Shown one piece after another: positions 27,323 through 36,936 of a DNA stretch of 64,000 nt. Position numbers and translations under genes: made by a program. The stretch comes from Sphingomonas sp. Leaf33 (GTDB taxonomy: Bacteria; Pseudomonadota; Alphaproteobacteria; Sphingomonadales; Sphingomonadaceae). The notes under the pieces are model-generated. The model made no database searches. It was not told where the DNA came from and saw only the letters and a program-made list of their open reading frames with translations. The stretch spans positions 1,655,826 through 1,719,825 of the forward strand of contig NZ_LMLB01000001.1 in assembly GCF_001421785.1 (NCBI RefSeq), read 5' to 3'. Position 1 is the stretch's first letter; every line of letters begins with the position of its first letter.

Positions 27323-28504
27323 ATGGCTGCCGCCGATCCCCTTGCCGTGCCCGAAGGCGCCACCGGCGTCCTGGTTCTCGCGTCCGGCGAGGTCGTGTGG
27401 GGCCGAGGATTCGGCGCCGAAGGCCAGGCGGTCGGCGAAGTGTGCTTCCACACCGCGATGACCGGGTATCAGGAGATCATGACCGACCCGTCGTTCGCGG
27501 GCCAGATGATCTGCTTCACCTTCCCGCACATCGGCAACGTCGGTGCAAACCCCGATGACGTGGAGGCGGACAACCCGCACGCACTGGGCATGATCGTGCG
27601 CGAGGATGTCACCGAGCCGTCGAACTTCCGCTCGGCCGAGCATCTCGACCACTGGATGAAGAAGCACGCGCGGATCGGCCTGTCGGGCATCGACACCCGC
27701 GCGCTGACCCGCCGCATCCGGGTCGGCGGCGCGCCGAACGGCGTTATCGCGCATTCGGCCGATGGGCAGTTCGACATTGCGCTGCTCCAGCAGATGGCGC
27801 GCGAATGGCCGGGGCTGGAGGGGATGGACCTTGCCAAGGCGGTGACCCGCGAGACGCATGGCGGCTGGGGCGATGACCGCGCCGGCGGCGTGTGGCGGCT
27901 GGGCTTCGGCTATGGCGCGGCGGACGAAGGGCAGCGCCCGCACGTTGTTGCGATCGATTATGGCAGCAAGCACAACATCTTCCGCAATCTTGTTGAGGCG
28001 GGGGCAAAGGTTTCGGTGGTGCCGGCGACCGCGACCTATGACGAGATCATGGCGCTGAACCCCGACGGCATCTTCCTATCGAACGGCCCCGGCGATCCCG
28101 CTGCGACCGGCGAATATGCCGTACCTGTGATCCAGCAGCTGCTTGCGACGGACAAGCCGCTGTTCGGCATCTGCCTCGGCCACCAGCTGCTTGCGCTCGC
28201 GGTCGGCGCGCGCACGACCAAGATGTTCCAGGGCCACCGCGGCGCCAACCACCCGGTCAAGCGGCTAGAAGACGGCGCGGTCGAGATCACGAGCATGAAC
28301 CACGGCTTCGCGGTGACACGCGACAGCCTGCCCTCGAACGCGCGAGAGACGCATGTGTCGCTGTTCGACGGCAGCAACGCCGGGCTGGAGCTGACCGACC
28401 GCAAGGCGTTCTCGGTACAGTACCACCCCGAGGCGAGCCCGGGGCCGCAGGATAGTTTCTATCTGTTCGAGCGGTTTGTCGGCTCGCTTGGCGTTGCGTC
28501 ATGA
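27323..28504 (+). CDS. carA: carbamoyl-phosphate synthase small subunit
   Basis: Predicted 393-aa glutaminase subunit of carbamoyl-phosphate synthase, supplying ammonia for arginine and pyrimidine synthesis. The N-terminal half has FHTAMTGYQEIMTDPSF. The class I glutamine amidotransferase domain has the nucleophile C284 in FGICLGHQLLALA and the His/Glu pair in YHPEASPG. The stop overlaps the start of the next gene (ATGA), so it is translationally coupled to a small lipoprotein gene rather than directly to carB. Confidence 0.97.
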   Translation: MAAADPLAVPEGATGVLVLASGEVVWGRGFGAEGQAVGEVCFHTAMTGYQEIMTDPSFAGQMICFTFPHIGNVGANPDDVEADNPHALGMIVREDVTEPSNFRSAEHLDHWMKKHARIGLSGIDTRALTRRIRVGGAPNGVIAHSADGQFDIALLQQMAREWPGLEGMDLAKAVTRETHGGWGDDRAGGVWRLGFGYGAADEGQRPHVVAIDYGSKHNIFRNLVEAGAKVSVVPATATYDEIMALNPDGIFLSNGPGDPAATGEYAVPVIQQLLATDKPLFGICLGHQLLALAVGARTTKMFQGHRGANHPVKRLEDGAVEITSMNHGFAVTRDSLPSNARETHVSLFDGSNAGLELTDRKAFSVQYHPEASPGPQDSFYLFERFVGSLGVAS

Positions 28505-28938
28505 GCCGTGGAGTAGCGCTTGCGTCTGCGATCGCGACGCTAAGCGCCTGCTCGGCCAGCGAAAGCGCGTCGGACTGCGCGAGCCGTTTTGCCCGGATAG
28601 AAGACCGATTTCCTGGCACGACATCGCCTCTGACCGCGGATTTCATCTTTCAAGCCAGCGGCCAGAATAGTCGCGCCCTCAAAAGCATCACGAAAATGAC
28701 CATTGTCAGTGGAGATGGGAGTTCAGCGCTCGCGCTATTCAGCAAGGGCGATTTCGATGCCGCGGGCAGTGTTATCATGGCCGACGGAAAAGCGCTGGTC
28801 GGAATGCGGCAGTCAGCGAGAACGGCCCAAGACGCGGTTCGCCAAGGTTGCAGCCTGGAAGACCGTTACGGCACACTTCGCAACATTCGGTTGGCCAACC
28901 CCGCCGCTCCCTCCATCGATACGAAGAACGAGCAGTAA
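28501..28938 (+). CDS. putative lipoprotein between carA and carB
   Basis: Predicted 145-aa protein with a short hydrophobic N-terminus and a lipobox-like LSAC (ALASAIATLSACSAS), so probably a lipoprotein anchored after Cys17. The mature part has no motif I recognise. The start codon overlaps the carA stop (ATGA) and the stop TAA abuts the carB start, so it is fully inside the carAB operon. GC is visibly lower than in carA and carB, suggesting a later insertion. It may simply be a passenger gene. Confidence 0.7.
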   Translation: MSRGVALASAIATLSACSASESASDCASRFARIEDRFPGTTSPLTADFIFQASGQNSRALKSITKMTIVSGDGSSALALFSKGDFDAAGSVIMADGKALVGMRQSARTAQDAVRQGCSLEDRYGTLRNIRLANPAAPSIDTKNEQ

Positions 28939-31900
28939 ATGCCAAAACGCACCGACATCTCCTCCATCCTCGTCATCGGCGCCGGTCCGATCATCATCGG
29001 GCAGGCGTGCGAGTTCGATTATTCGGGCACGCAGGCGATCAAGGCGCTGAAGGAGGAGGGCTATCGCATCGTCCTGGTGAACAGCAATCCGGCGACGATC
29101 ATGACCGATCCGGACCTGGCCGACGCGACCTATGTCGAGCCGATCACGCCCGAAGTCGTTGCCAAGATCATCGAGAAGGAGCGGCCCGATGCCGTCCTGC
29201 CGACGATGGGCGGGCAGACCGCGCTGAACACGGCACTCGCGCTGTTCCACGACGGCACGCTGGAAAAGTTCGGCGTCACGATGATCGGTGCCGATGCCGA
29301 AGCGATCGACAAGGCCGAGGATCGCCAGAAGTTCAAGGAGGCGATGACCAGGATCGGGCTCGAAAGCGCCCGCTCGGCCATCGCCCACACGCTGGAAGAG
29401 GCGCTGGAGGGACTGGAGAAGACCGGACTGCCCGCGGTCATCCGCCCCAGCTTTACGCTCGGCGGCACCGGCGGCGGCATCGCGTATAACCGCGAGGAAT
29501 TCGTCGAGATCGTCCGCAAGGGCCTCGACCTGTCGCCGACCACCGAAGTGCTGATCGAGGAATCGCTGCTCGGGTGGAAGGAGTACGAGATGGAGGTGGT
29601 CCGCGACCGCGCGGACAACGCCATCATCGTCTGTTCGATCGAGAATATCGATCCGATGGGCGTCCACACCGGCGATTCGATCACCGTCGCGCCGGCGCTG
29701 ACGCTGACCGACAAGGAATACCAGATCATGCGCAATGCATCGATCGCGGTGTTGCGGGAAATCGGTGTCGAAACAGGCGGTTCGAACGTGCAGTTCTCGG
29801 TCAATCCGAAGGACGGCCGCCTGATCGTCATCGAGATGAACCCGCGCGTCAGCCGGTCGTCGGCACTGGCGTCCAAGGCCACCGGCTTCCCGATCGCGAA
29901 GGTCGCGGCGAAGCTGGCTGTCGGCTACACGCTGGATGAAATCACCAACGACATCACCGGCGCGACGCCGGCGTCGTTCGAACCGACGATCGATTACGTC
30001 GTCACCAAGATCCCGCGCTTCGCCTTCGAGAAGTTCAAGGGTGCCGAGGAAGTGCTCGGCACGGCGATGAAGTCGGTCGGCGAAGTGATGGCGATCGGCC
30101 GCAATATCCACGAATCGATGCAGAAGGCGCTGCGCGGTCTGGAGACGGGCCTGTCGGGCTTCAACACCGTCGATCGCATCGCCGGCCGCACGCGTGAGGA
30201 GATCGAGGCGGCGCTGGCCGTGGCGACTCCCGACCGCCTGCTGGTTGCGGCACAGGCGCTGCGTGAGGGCTTCACGGTCGCCGAGATCCACGCGATCGCC
30301 AAGTTCGACCCGTGGTTCCTGGAGCGGATCGCCGAGATCGTCGCGGCCGAGAAAGAAGTCTGCACCGACGGCCTGCCGATCGAGGCTGCGGGGATGCGCC
30401 GGCTGAAGGCGATGGGCTTCAGCGACAAGCGCCTTGCGTGGCTGGCGCTCCAGTCGGCCAATCTGCGGGGCATGCAGCGCGGTATCGCGCGCGGCTCCGG
30501 CCTGATCCACGAAGCGGTCAAGGCGATGACCGGCGGCGTGACCGAGGACGAGGTGCGCGAGCACCGGCTGAAGCTGGGCGTGCGTCCGGTCTTCAAGCGG
30601 ATCGACACCTGCGCGGCCGAATTCGACGCCAGGACGCCCTATATGTACTCGACCTACGAGGCGCCCAGCTTCGGCGAGCCCGAGAACGAGGCGATGCCGT
30701 CGGATCGGCGCAAGATCGTCATCCTGGGTGGCGGGCCGAACCGGATCGGGCAGGGGATCGAGTTCGATTACTGCTGCTGCCACGCGTGCTTCGCGCTGGC
30801 GGACGCAGGGTTTGAGACGATCATGGTCAACTGCAATCCGGAAACGGTCAGCACCGATTACGACACGTCCGACCGCCTCTACTTCGAGCCGCTGACGGCC
30901 GAGGATGTGCTGGAAATCCTGCACGTCGAGCAACAGGCGGGCGAGCTGGTCGGCGTGATTGTCCAGTTCGGTGGGCAGACGCCGCTCAACCTCGCCAAGG
31001 CGCTGGAGGATGCCGGCATCCCGATCCTCGGCACCAGCCCGGATGCGATCGACTTGGCCGAGGACCGCGAGCGCTTTGCCGCGCTGGTCGCCAAGCTGGG
31101 CCTCAAGCAGCCGGCCAACGGCATCGCGCGCAGCCGCGAGGAAGCGATCGCGGTGGCCGAGCGGATCGGTTACCCGGTGCTGATGCGCCCGAGCTATGTG
31201 CTGGGCGGCCGCGCGATGGAGGTGGTCGATACCGTCGCCCAGCTCGACAACTATATCCAGACCGCGGTGCAGGTGTCGGGCGACTCGCCGGTGCTGATCG
31301 ACAGCTATCTGCGCGATGCGATCGAGGTCGATGTCGACGCGATCTGCGACGGCACCGATGTGGTCGTGGCCGGCGTCATGCAGCATATCGAAGAGGCCGG
31401 GGTCCATTCGGGCGACAGCGCCTGCACCCTGCCGCCGTACAGCCTGCCCGCGGACGTGATCGCCGAGATCGAGCGTCAGACGGTTGCGCTGGCGCACGCG
31501 TTGTCGGTCGTCGGGCTGATGAACATCCAGTTCGCGGTGAAGGACGGTGTCCGCGAGGACGGCACTGAAGGCCCCGTGGTCTACCTGATCGAGGTCAATC
31601 CGCGCGCCAGCCGGACGGTGCCGTTCGTCGCCAAGGCGGTGGGGTCGCCCGTCGCCAAGATCGCGTCGCGCGTCATGGCGGGCGAGAAGCTGGTCGACCT
31701 GCCGGCGATCAACAAGGCTGCGGGACACATCGCGGTCAAGGAAGCGGTGTTCCCGTTCAACCGCTTTCCCGGCGTCGATCCGGTGTTGTCACCGGAAATG
31801 AAGTCGACCGGTGAAGTCATGGGAATCGATCGCGATTTCGACATCGCGTTTGCCAAGGCGCAGCTGGGCGCAGGCACGATCCTGCCCAAGGGCGGTACCG

Positions 31901-32298
31901 TGTTCGTCAGCGTGAAGGACAGCGACAAGCCGGTGATCCTGCCCGGCGTCCGTATCCTGGCCGAACAGGGCTTCCACATCATCGCGACCGCGGGAACGGC
32001 GGACTATCTGCTGGCGAACGGCGTGGGCGTCGAGCCGGTGCTGAAGGTCGCGCAGGGGCGCCCCAATATCGTCGATCGCATCCGCGACGGTGACGTGGCG
32101 CTGGTGTTCAACACGACCGAGGGCTGGCAGTCGCTGAAGGATAGCCAGGAAATCCGCAAGTCGGCGCTGGCGCAGAAGGTGCCGTACTTCACGACGGCTT
32201 CGGCGGCGGTTGCGGCGTCCCGCTCGATCGCGGCGCTGGCGACCACCTCCCTTGAAGTACGGCCGCTGCAGTCCTATTATTCGCAGTCGCACAACTGA
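28939..32298 (+). CDS. carB: carbamoyl-phosphate synthase large subunit
   Basis: Predicted 1119-aa synthetase subunit, slightly longer than E. coli CarB (1073 aa). It has two homologous ATP-grasp halves: the first begins [19 protein letters not shown], the second [23 protein letters not shown]-grasp motifs include [13 protein letters not shown] and [14 protein letters not shown]. The C-terminal allosteric MGS-like domain follows about residue 960 ([17 protein letters not shown]). It is followed after 77 bp by greA on the same strand. Confidence 0.98.
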   Translation: MPKRTDISSILVIGAGPIIIGQACEFDYSGTQAIKALKEEGYRIVLVNSNPATIMTDPDLADATYVEPITPEVVAKIIEKERPDAVLPTMGGQTALNTALALFHDGTLEKFGVTMIGADAEAIDKAEDRQKFKEAMTRIGLESARSAIAHTLEEALEGLEKTGLPAVIRPSFTLGGTGGGIAYNREEFVEIVRKGLDLSPTTEVLIEESLLGWKEYEMEVVRDRADNAIIVCSIENIDPMGVHTGDSITVAPALTLTDKEYQIMRNASIAVLREIGVETGGSNVQFSVNPKDGRLIVIEMNPRVSRSSALASKATGFPIAKVAAKLAVGYTLDEITNDITGATPASFEPTIDYVVTKIPRFAFEKFKGAEEVLGTAMKSVGEVMAIGRNIHESMQKALRGLETGLSGFNTVDRIAGRTREEIEAALAVATPDRLLVAAQALREGFTVAEIHAIAKFDPWFLERIAEIVAAEKEVCTDGLPIEAAGMRRLKAMGFSDKRLAWLALQSANLRGMQRGIARGSGLIHEAVKAMTGGVTEDEVREHRLKLGVRPVFKRIDTCAAEFDARTPYMYSTYEAPSFGEPENEAMPSDRRKIVILGGGPNRIGQGIEFDYCCCHACFALADAGFETIMVNCNPETVSTDYDTSDRLYFEPLTAEDVLEILHVEQQAGELVGVIVQFGGQTPLNLAKALEDAGIPILGTSPDAIDLAEDRERFAALVAKLGLKQPANGIARSREEAIAVAERIGYPVLMRPSYVLGGRAMEVVDTVAQLDNYIQTAVQVSGDSPVLIDSYLRDAIEVDVDAICDGTDVVVAGVMQHIEEAGVHSGDSACTLPPYSLPADVIAEIERQTVALAHALSVVGLMNIQFAVKDGVREDGTEGPVVYLIEVNPRASRTVPFVAKAVGSPVAKIASRVMAGEKLVDLPAINKAAGHIAVKEAVFPFNRFPGVDPVLSPEMKSTGEVMGIDRDFDIAFAKAQLGAGTILPKGGTVFVSVKDSDKPVILPGVRILAEQGFHIIATAGTADYLLANGVGVEPVLKVAQGRPNIVDRIRDGDVALVFNTTEGWQSLKDSQEIRKSALAQKVPYFTTASAAVAASRSIAALATTSLEVRPLQSYYSQSHN

Positions 32299-32375
32299 TC
32301 CCCACAAGCTGGTTGATGTGCGGGCGGTCTTTCAGGGAGGTCGTCTGGGGATAGGGGCGTTGAAGGAACACAAGG

Positions 32376-32852
32376 ATGGCGACCGTCGAGAAGATGCCGA
32401 TGCTGGCAGAGGGCTATGAAAAGCTCCATGCCGACCTGAAGCGTCTGAAGATCGAACGCCCGCAGGTCGTCGATGCGATCGAGGAAGCGCGCGCGCACGG
32501 CGATCTATCCGAAAACGCCGAATATCATGCCGCCAAGGAACGTCAGGGCCAGATCGAGGCGCATATCGCCGACATCGAGGACAAGCTGTCCCGCGCGCAG
32601 ATCATCGACCCGAAGGATCTGTCGGGCGACAAGATCGTCTTCGGCGCGACCGTCACGCTGCTCGACGACGACGACAAGCCGATCAAGTATCAGATCGTCG
32701 GCCAGACCGAGGCGGACGCGAAGACCGGACGGATCAGCTATAATTCACCGCTGGGTCGCGCACTGATCGGCCGCCGCGTCGATGACGAGGTCGAAGTGTC
32801 GGTGCCGGCGGGCGACCGTTACTATGTCGTCAACAAGATCGAGTTCATCTGA
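32376..32852 (+). CDS. greA: transcription elongation factor GreA
   Basis: Predicted 158-aa Gre factor that rescues backtracked RNA polymerase. The N-terminal coiled coil has the tip motif [16 protein letters not shown] with the acidic residues, and the C-terminal domain has [18 protein letters not shown]. The HAAKE form marks GreA against GreB. ATG 32376, preceded by GAAGGAACACAAGG. It follows carB, as in many alphaproteobacteria. Confidence 0.96.
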   Translation: MATVEKMPMLAEGYEKLHADLKRLKIERPQVVDAIEEARAHGDLSENAEYHAAKERQGQIEAHIADIEDKLSRAQIIDPKDLSGDKIVFGATVTLLDDDDKPIKYQIVGQTEADAKTGRISYNSPLGRALIGRRVDDEVEVSVPAGDRYYVVNKIEFI

Positions 32853-32870
32853 GCGCAGGTTTCTCAAAAT

Positions 32871-32967
32871 CCGTTCGTGCTGAGCCTGTCGAAGCACCGT
32901 TCTTTGTGCCGCGAGCGGTGCGTGTCCGTACCGCCGAACGGTCCTTCGACAGGCTCAGGACGAACGG
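32871..32967. repeat. inverted repeat, class B
   Basis: Arms 32871-32899 and 32939-32967 (29 bases each) are inverted copies with two mismatches. The core is CTGAGCCTGTCGAAG, a repeat family I associate with sphingomonad intergenic regions. It lies between greA and the rhomboid gene. A related copy is at 38101-38197. Confidence 0.85.
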
Positions 32968-32976
32968 TGTGAGTTC

Positions 32977-33615
32977 ATGACGCATTTCAAGGCCGCCCCT
33001 GCGACGTTCGTTATCGCGGGCGTCACCGCCATCATCAGCCTGATCGTCACGCTGTTCGGATTCGAACCTCAGGCCACGCTGTATGCCGGGTTCATCCCCG
33101 GCCGCGCCAGTCTGGTGCTGGCGGGCGATGTCCCAGGCCTCGCGCCGGTTGTCCTCACGCCACTCACCGCGACCCTGGTGCACGGCGGCCCGCTCCATCT
33201 GCTCTTCAATCTCGTTACACTGGTCTATTGCGGCATCGCCACCGAGCGCGCGTTGGGGAGCCGTGGGGTCGTGGTGCTTTATCTGCTGGGCGCCTATGCT
33301 GCGTGCGTCGCACAATGGGTGGTCGGGCCGCAATCGCCGGTGCCGATGATCGGTGCGAGCGGCGCGGCGTCAGCGATCGTCGGCGCCTACGCGCTGCTCT
33401 ACGGACGGCAGAAGACGCAGGACGTCGGACCCGTGCCAGGCTGGCTGATCCACGTTGGCTGGTTGCTGGTCGCGTGGTCGCTGCTCAATCTCGCGATCGG
33501 CGTGCTGAGCGCGCAGACGGGGATGCCGATCGCGGCGGCGGCGCATATCGGCGGCTTCGTGCTGGGCCTGGCGCTGTGCCGGCCGCTGCTGCTGTGGAAT
33601 TGGCGGGGCGCCTGA
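32977..33615 (+). CDS. rhomboid family intramembrane serine protease
   Basis: Predicted 212-aa membrane protein with about six hydrophobic segments. The rhomboid catalytic dyad is visible: Ser128 in MIGASGAASAIVG and His190 in AAAAHIGGFVLG. The L1 motif region HGGPLHLLFNLVTL also fits the family. It would cleave transmembrane segments of unknown substrates. Start ATG 32977 comes 10 bp after the class B repeat. It is convergent with carbonic anhydrase. Confidence 0.9.
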   Translation: MTHFKAAPATFVIAGVTAIISLIVTLFGFEPQATLYAGFIPGRASLVLAGDVPGLAPVVLTPLTATLVHGGPLHLLFNLVTLVYCGIATERALGSRGVVVLYLLGAYAACVAQWVVGPQSPVPMIGASGAASAIVGAYALLYGRQKTQDVGPVPGWLIHVGWLLVAWSLLNLAIGVLSAQTGMPIAAAAHIGGFVLGLALCRPLLLWNWRGA

Positions 33616-33630
33616 CATAGACGCCCCGCC
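33602..33630. terminator. candidate hairpin at the rhomboid/carbonic anhydrase junction
   Basis: GGCGGGGCG at 33602-33610 pairs perfectly with CGCCCCGCC at 33622-33630. The 11-base loop contains the rhomboid stop codon. No T-run follows, so it is a candidate terminator or mRNA-end stabiliser only. A similar hairpin spans the hflX stop. Confidence 0.45.
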
Positions 33631-33636
33631 GGTCGG

Positions 33637-34266
33637 TCAGGCGGGAACGAACTGATCGCCATCCTCCAGCACGCGCAACTTGCCGTCGGCGATGGCGAAT
33701 ACCGCGCCGTGGATGCTGAGCGACCCGTCATCCAGCGCCTTCTGGACGAACGGGAAGGTCTTAAGGTTTTCGATCGAGACGCGGACGCCTTCCTGCTCCA
33801 GCGCGGTCTGGCCGGCGTCGGATACGCCGTGCTGCGCGACCACCTTCTCGCGCGCGCCGTCGAGCAGGCCGATCCATTCGGCGACGAACCCGCCTTCGCC
33901 GGGCTTGGCGTCGGCCAGGCTCTGCGTCAGCGCCGCGTTCACGCCGCCGCACGCCCCGTGACCCAGGACCAGGATTTCCTCGACCTTGAGCTTAGTCACC
34001 GCGAACTCCAGAGCTGCCGACACACCGTGCAGGCCGCCCGAGGCATCGAACGGCGGCACCAGCGCGGCGACGTTGCGCACGACGAACACCTCCCCCGGGC
34101 GCGATCCAAAGATCGTCGCGGGGTCGACCCGGCTGTCCGAGCAGGCGATAATCATGACCTTCGGGGCCTGGCCCGTCGCGAGCTCGCTCCAGCGCTCCCG
34201 CTCCTCCAGCCACTCGCCGCCGCGGAACCGGTAGTAGCCGTCGACCAGATCGGAGAAGTGGGTCAT
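33637..34266 (-). CDS. beta-class carbonic anhydrase
   Basis: Predicted 209-aa beta-carbonic anhydrase, interconverting CO2 and bicarbonate in the cytosol. The zinc ligands are C42, H103 and C106 (IIACSDSRVDP and LVLGHGACGGVN), with the D44/R46 dyad that gates the zinc. Length is typical. ATG 34266. It is convergent with the rhomboid gene and divergent from lipA. Bicarbonate is a substrate of the carAB enzyme encoded nearby, but that proximity may be coincidence. Confidence 0.95.
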   Translation of the reverse strand: MTHFSDLVDGYYRFRGGEWLEERERWSELATGQAPKVMIIACSDSRVDPATIFGSRPGEVFVVRNVAALVPPFDASGGLHGVSAALEFAVTKLKVEEILVLGHGACGGVNAALTQSLADAKPGEGGFVAEWIGLLDGAREKVVAQHGVSDAGQTALEQEGVRVSIENLKTFPFVQKALDDGSLSIHGAVFAIADGKLRVLEDGDQFVPA

Positions 34267-34377
34267 GATAATCCTCTGCGATTGGCGGCCCGCAAGCCGC
34301 GTTCGCGCTTGCAACATATGTTGGCCGTTTCGGTTCCACCATTGTGATGCGCGCGCGCGATGGCTATCTCGCGAGCC

Positions 34378-35304
34378 ATGAACGAGATGAGCCCGCTCCC
34401 CCGGCCGGAACGCCAGCGCAAGCCCGACTGGATTCGCGTCAAGGCCCCGACCAGCGCCGGCTTCGCCGCCACCCGCGCGCTGATGCGCTCGAAGAGCCTG
34501 ACGACGGTCTGCGAGGAAGCTGCGTGCCCGAACATCGGCGAATGCTGGTCGAAGAAGCACGCGACCGTCATGATCCTGGGCGACACCTGCACCCGCGCCT
34601 GCGCGTTCTGCAACGTGAAGACGGGGATGCCGCGGAAGGTCGATGTGAACGAACCCAACAACGTCGCGGATGCCGCGGCACAGATGGGTCTCAATCACAT
34701 CGTCATCACCTCGGTCGACCGTGACGACCTGCCGGACGGCGGCGCGTCGCAGTTCGTCAAGGTGATCGAGGCGGTGCGCGCGGCCAATCCGACGACGACG
34801 ATCGAGATCCTGACGCCCGACTTCCGCAACAAGCACGAAGCCGCGGTCGAAGCGATCGTCGCGGCGCGGCCGGACGTGTACAACCACAATCTGGAAACCG
34901 TGCCGCGGCTCTATCCGACGATCCGGCCGGGTGCGCGCTACTATGCGTCGCTGCGGCTGCTGGAGTCGGTCAAGAAGCTCGATCCGTCGATCTTCACCAA
35001 GTCGGGCATCATGCTGGGGCTGGGCGAGGAGCGGCTGGAGGTCCATCAGGTGATGGACGACATGCGCAGCGCCGACATCGATTTCCTGACGATGGGTCAG
35101 TATCTTCAGCCGACGCCGCGTCACGCCAAGGTGCAGGATTTCGTGACCCCGGCGGCGTTCGACGCCTACGCCGCGATCGGGCGGGCGAAGGGTTTCCTGC
35201 TGGTCGCCTCGTCGCCGTTGACGCGGTCGAGCTATCACGCCGGCGACGACTTCGCGAAGATGCGCGCGAACCGCGAGGCGAAGCTGGGAAAGGTGGCGCT
35301 CTGA
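34378..35304 (+). CDS. lipA: lipoyl synthase
   Basis: Predicted 308-aa radical SAM enzyme that inserts two sulfurs into octanoyl groups to make lipoyl cofactors. The auxiliary cluster ligands are C45, C50 and C56 ([12 protein letters not shown]), and the SAM cluster ligands are C71, C75 and C78 (CTRACAFC). ATG 34378 gives [18 protein letters not shown]. An ATG at 34360 would add six residues, and neither start has a strong ribosome binding site. A lipoylated target, the E1-beta subunit PdhB, is encoded at 52408-53841. Confidence 0.97.
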   Translation: MNEMSPLPRPERQRKPDWIRVKAPTSAGFAATRALMRSKSLTTVCEEAACPNIGECWSKKHATVMILGDTCTRACAFCNVKTGMPRKVDVNEPNNVADAAAQMGLNHIVITSVDRDDLPDGGASQFVKVIEAVRAANPTTTIEILTPDFRNKHEAAVEAIVAARPDVYNHNLETVPRLYPTIRPGARYYASLRLLESVKKLDPSIFTKSGIMLGLGEERLEVHQVMDDMRSADIDFLTMGQYLQPTPRHAKVQDFVTPAAFDAYAAIGRAKGFLLVASSPLTRSSYHAGDDFAKMRANREAKLGKVAL

Positions 35305-35306
35305 TG

Positions 35307-35437
35307 ATCCTCCCCGGAACGGGGAGGGGGACCGCCGGCGAAGCCGGTGGTGGAGGGGGCGTGCCGATAGAGACGTCCTTGCGGAGAGCCCCCTTCGTCA
35401 GGCCTGCGGCCTGCCACCTCCCCTTGCCGGGGAGGAT
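35307..35437. repeat. palindromic repeat pair, class C, copy 1
   Basis: The arms 35307-35330 (ATCCTCCCCGGAACGGGGAG core) and 35414-35437 are near-inverted copies, and an inner palindrome of CCGGCGAAGCCGG type is included. The same layout occurs at 50734-50863. It fills the gap between lipA and the RatA-like gene. Confidence 0.8.
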
Positions 35438-35442
35438 TTGAT

Positions 35443-35934
35443 ATGCCCAAGCATTCCGAAACCCGACAGCTTCCTTACACGCCGGAACAGATGTTCGACC
35501 TGGTCGCCGACGTCCGCGCCTATGCCGAATTCCTGCCGTGGGTCAGCGCGATCCGGGTGCGATCGGACAGCGAGCGCGAGATGGTCGCGGACATGATCGT
35601 CGGCTTCAAGGGTCTGCGCGAGAGCTTTACCTCGCGTGTGCAGAAGACGCGGCCGGGGCACATCCGGGTCGATTACGTCGATGGGCCGCTCCAGCACCTT
35701 ACCAACGACTGGACCTTCCGTCCCGATGGCAAGGGCGGGTGCCTCGTCGATTTCTGCGTCGATTTCGCGTTCAAGAACCGCATGTTCGAGATGATCGCGG
35801 GGCAGGTCTTCGATCGCGCGCTGCGCCGGATGATCGGCGCGTTCGAGGAGCGCGCGGCCAAGCTCTACGGTGATTCCTCGACCGGCTCGTCGGCCTCGGG
35901 CATCAGCAGTTCGAGCGCACATAGCGCCGCCTGA
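35443..35934 (+). CDS. RatA/Coq10 family START-domain protein
   Basis: Predicted 163-aa SRPBCC (START-like) protein of the RatA/Coq10 family. The conserved start is SETRQLPYTPEQMFDLVADV, followed by YAEFLPWVSAI. Alphaproteobacterial members are usually regarded as Coq10-like ubiquinone-binding proteins, although some databases name them RatA toxins. The last about 18 residues are a Ser/Ala tail (SSTGSSASGISSSSAHSAA) that overlaps the cinA-type gene on the other strand by 70 bp. The tail is probably not part of the fold. Confidence 0.88.
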   Translation: MPKHSETRQLPYTPEQMFDLVADVRAYAEFLPWVSAIRVRSDSEREMVADMIVGFKGLRESFTSRVQKTRPGHIRVDYVDGPLQHLTNDWTFRPDGKGGCLVDFCVDFAFKNRMFEMIAGQVFDRALRRMIGAFEERAAKLYGDSSTGSSASGISSSSAHSAA

Positions 35935-36407
35935 AGGCGGACGCCGCCGCGGCCGAGATCGCCGAACTGTCGCGTGTCGGCGACCACCTTGTCCGGATCG
36001 CCGCCGCGTTCGGCGCGGGCGAAGACGACGGTGCCGACGGGCTTGGTCTCGGATCCGCCACCCGGTCCGGCGACGCCGGTGATGGCGACCGCGACATCGG
36101 AGTCGGTCCTGGCGAGCGCGCCCTGCGCCATCTGCCACGCGGTCGCGACCGACACCGCGCCGAACGTCTCCAGCACGTCGCCGGACACCTTCAGCAGGGC
36201 GGTCTTGGCGTCGTTCGAATACGTCACGAACGCTCCGTCGAACACGTCCGACGAGCCCGGGATCTCGGTCAGCGCGGCGGCGACCAGGCCCCCGGTGCAG
36301 CTTTCGGCGGTCGCGATACTGCGCCCGGCCGCGCGGTTCGCCTCGACGACGCGGCGGGCCAGATCGACCAGCCGGTCTGGCAATATGGTGTCGCGGTGCT
36401 CGGTCAC
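35865..36407 (-). CDS. CinA C-terminal domain protein (NMN deamidase type)
   Basis: Predicted 180-aa protein equal to the CinA C-terminal domain alone, the PncC-type nicotinamide-mononucleotide deamidase. Motifs are ATAESCTGGLVAAALTEIPG and VAITGVAGPGGGSETKPVG. GTG 36407 overlaps the stop of the upstream gene (GTGA), so translational coupling favours it. A GTG at 36428 would overlap more. The 3' end overlaps the RatA-like gene on the opposite strand by 70 bp. Confidence 0.9.
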   Translation of the reverse strand: MTEHRDTILPDRLVDLARRVVEANRAAGRSIATAESCTGGLVAAALTEIPGSSDVFDGAFVTYSNDAKTALLKVSGDVLETFGAVSVATAWQMAQGALARTDSDVAVAITGVAGPGGGSETKPVGTVVFARAERGGDPDKVVADTRQFGDLGRGGVRLQAALCALELLMPEADEPVEESP

Positions 36408-36931
36408 GGGCGCACCTCGCGCGGGCACAGGACGAAGTCGGCGCGACGACCGGGCCTGGCCTTCGCCGCACCCGACATATCCATCAGCGCGACGACCAGC
36501 GACGCGGTGTTCCTGGCCGGCAGCGGATCGATCAGCGTCAGCACGCGGTCGATGTTCGGGCAGTCCTTTGCCTTCACTTCCTTTGCCAGCATCGGCGCGA
36601 TCATCGACGTGACCATCGGCCGGGCGAGTTCGCTGTCGACCATGGCACCGCCCTGCGGTCCGAGCAGCTTGCGCAGGCCCTCCTTCGCGCGCGGCCAGGC
36701 GGCTTCGCTGTCCGAGGCGTATTTGGCGATCAGCTGGCCGATTGGACGCCGCAGCAGGGCATTGGTCGGCAGGACGGGCGTGCAGGTGCCCGCGACGCTC
36801 GTCAGCATCGCCGGGGCAAGCGCCAGGAACAGCGCCTCTGCTTCGGGTTGCGGGATACAGGCCGGGGCCTGCGCCTGGGCGGTAGCGGCCGAGAGCAGCG
36901 CGGCGGCGGCGAGGATGGGGCGAAGGATCAT
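36404..36931 (-). CDS. secreted hypothetical protein
   Basis: Predicted 175-aa protein with a signal peptide ending near AATAQAQA and a mature domain with three Cys (PACIPQPEAEALFLALAP, GTCTPVLP, KDCPNIDRVLTLIDPLP), perhaps disulfide-bonded in the periplasm. I recognise no family. It starts five bases after the ispDF stop and its stop overlaps the cinA-type gene start, so ispDF, this gene and the deamidase form one operon. Confidence 0.75.
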   Translation of the reverse strand: MILRPILAAAALLSAATAQAQAPACIPQPEAEALFLALAPAMLTSVAGTCTPVLPTNALLRRPIGQLIAKYASDSEAAWPRAKEGLRKLLGPQGGAMVDSELARPMVTSMIAPMLAKEVKAKDCPNIDRVLTLIDPLPARNTASLVVALMDMSGAAKARPGRRADFVLCPREVRP

Positions 36932-36936
36932 GCGGG

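Noticed and set aside
28813-31728. A 971-codon minus-strand open frame opposite carB
   Set aside because: Antisense shadow of carB, with low-complexity His/Arg/Asp composition.
35443-35934. A RatA toxin
   Set aside because: The family name in databases is misleading. The sequence is a Coq10-like START protein, and no RatB-type partner is adjacent.
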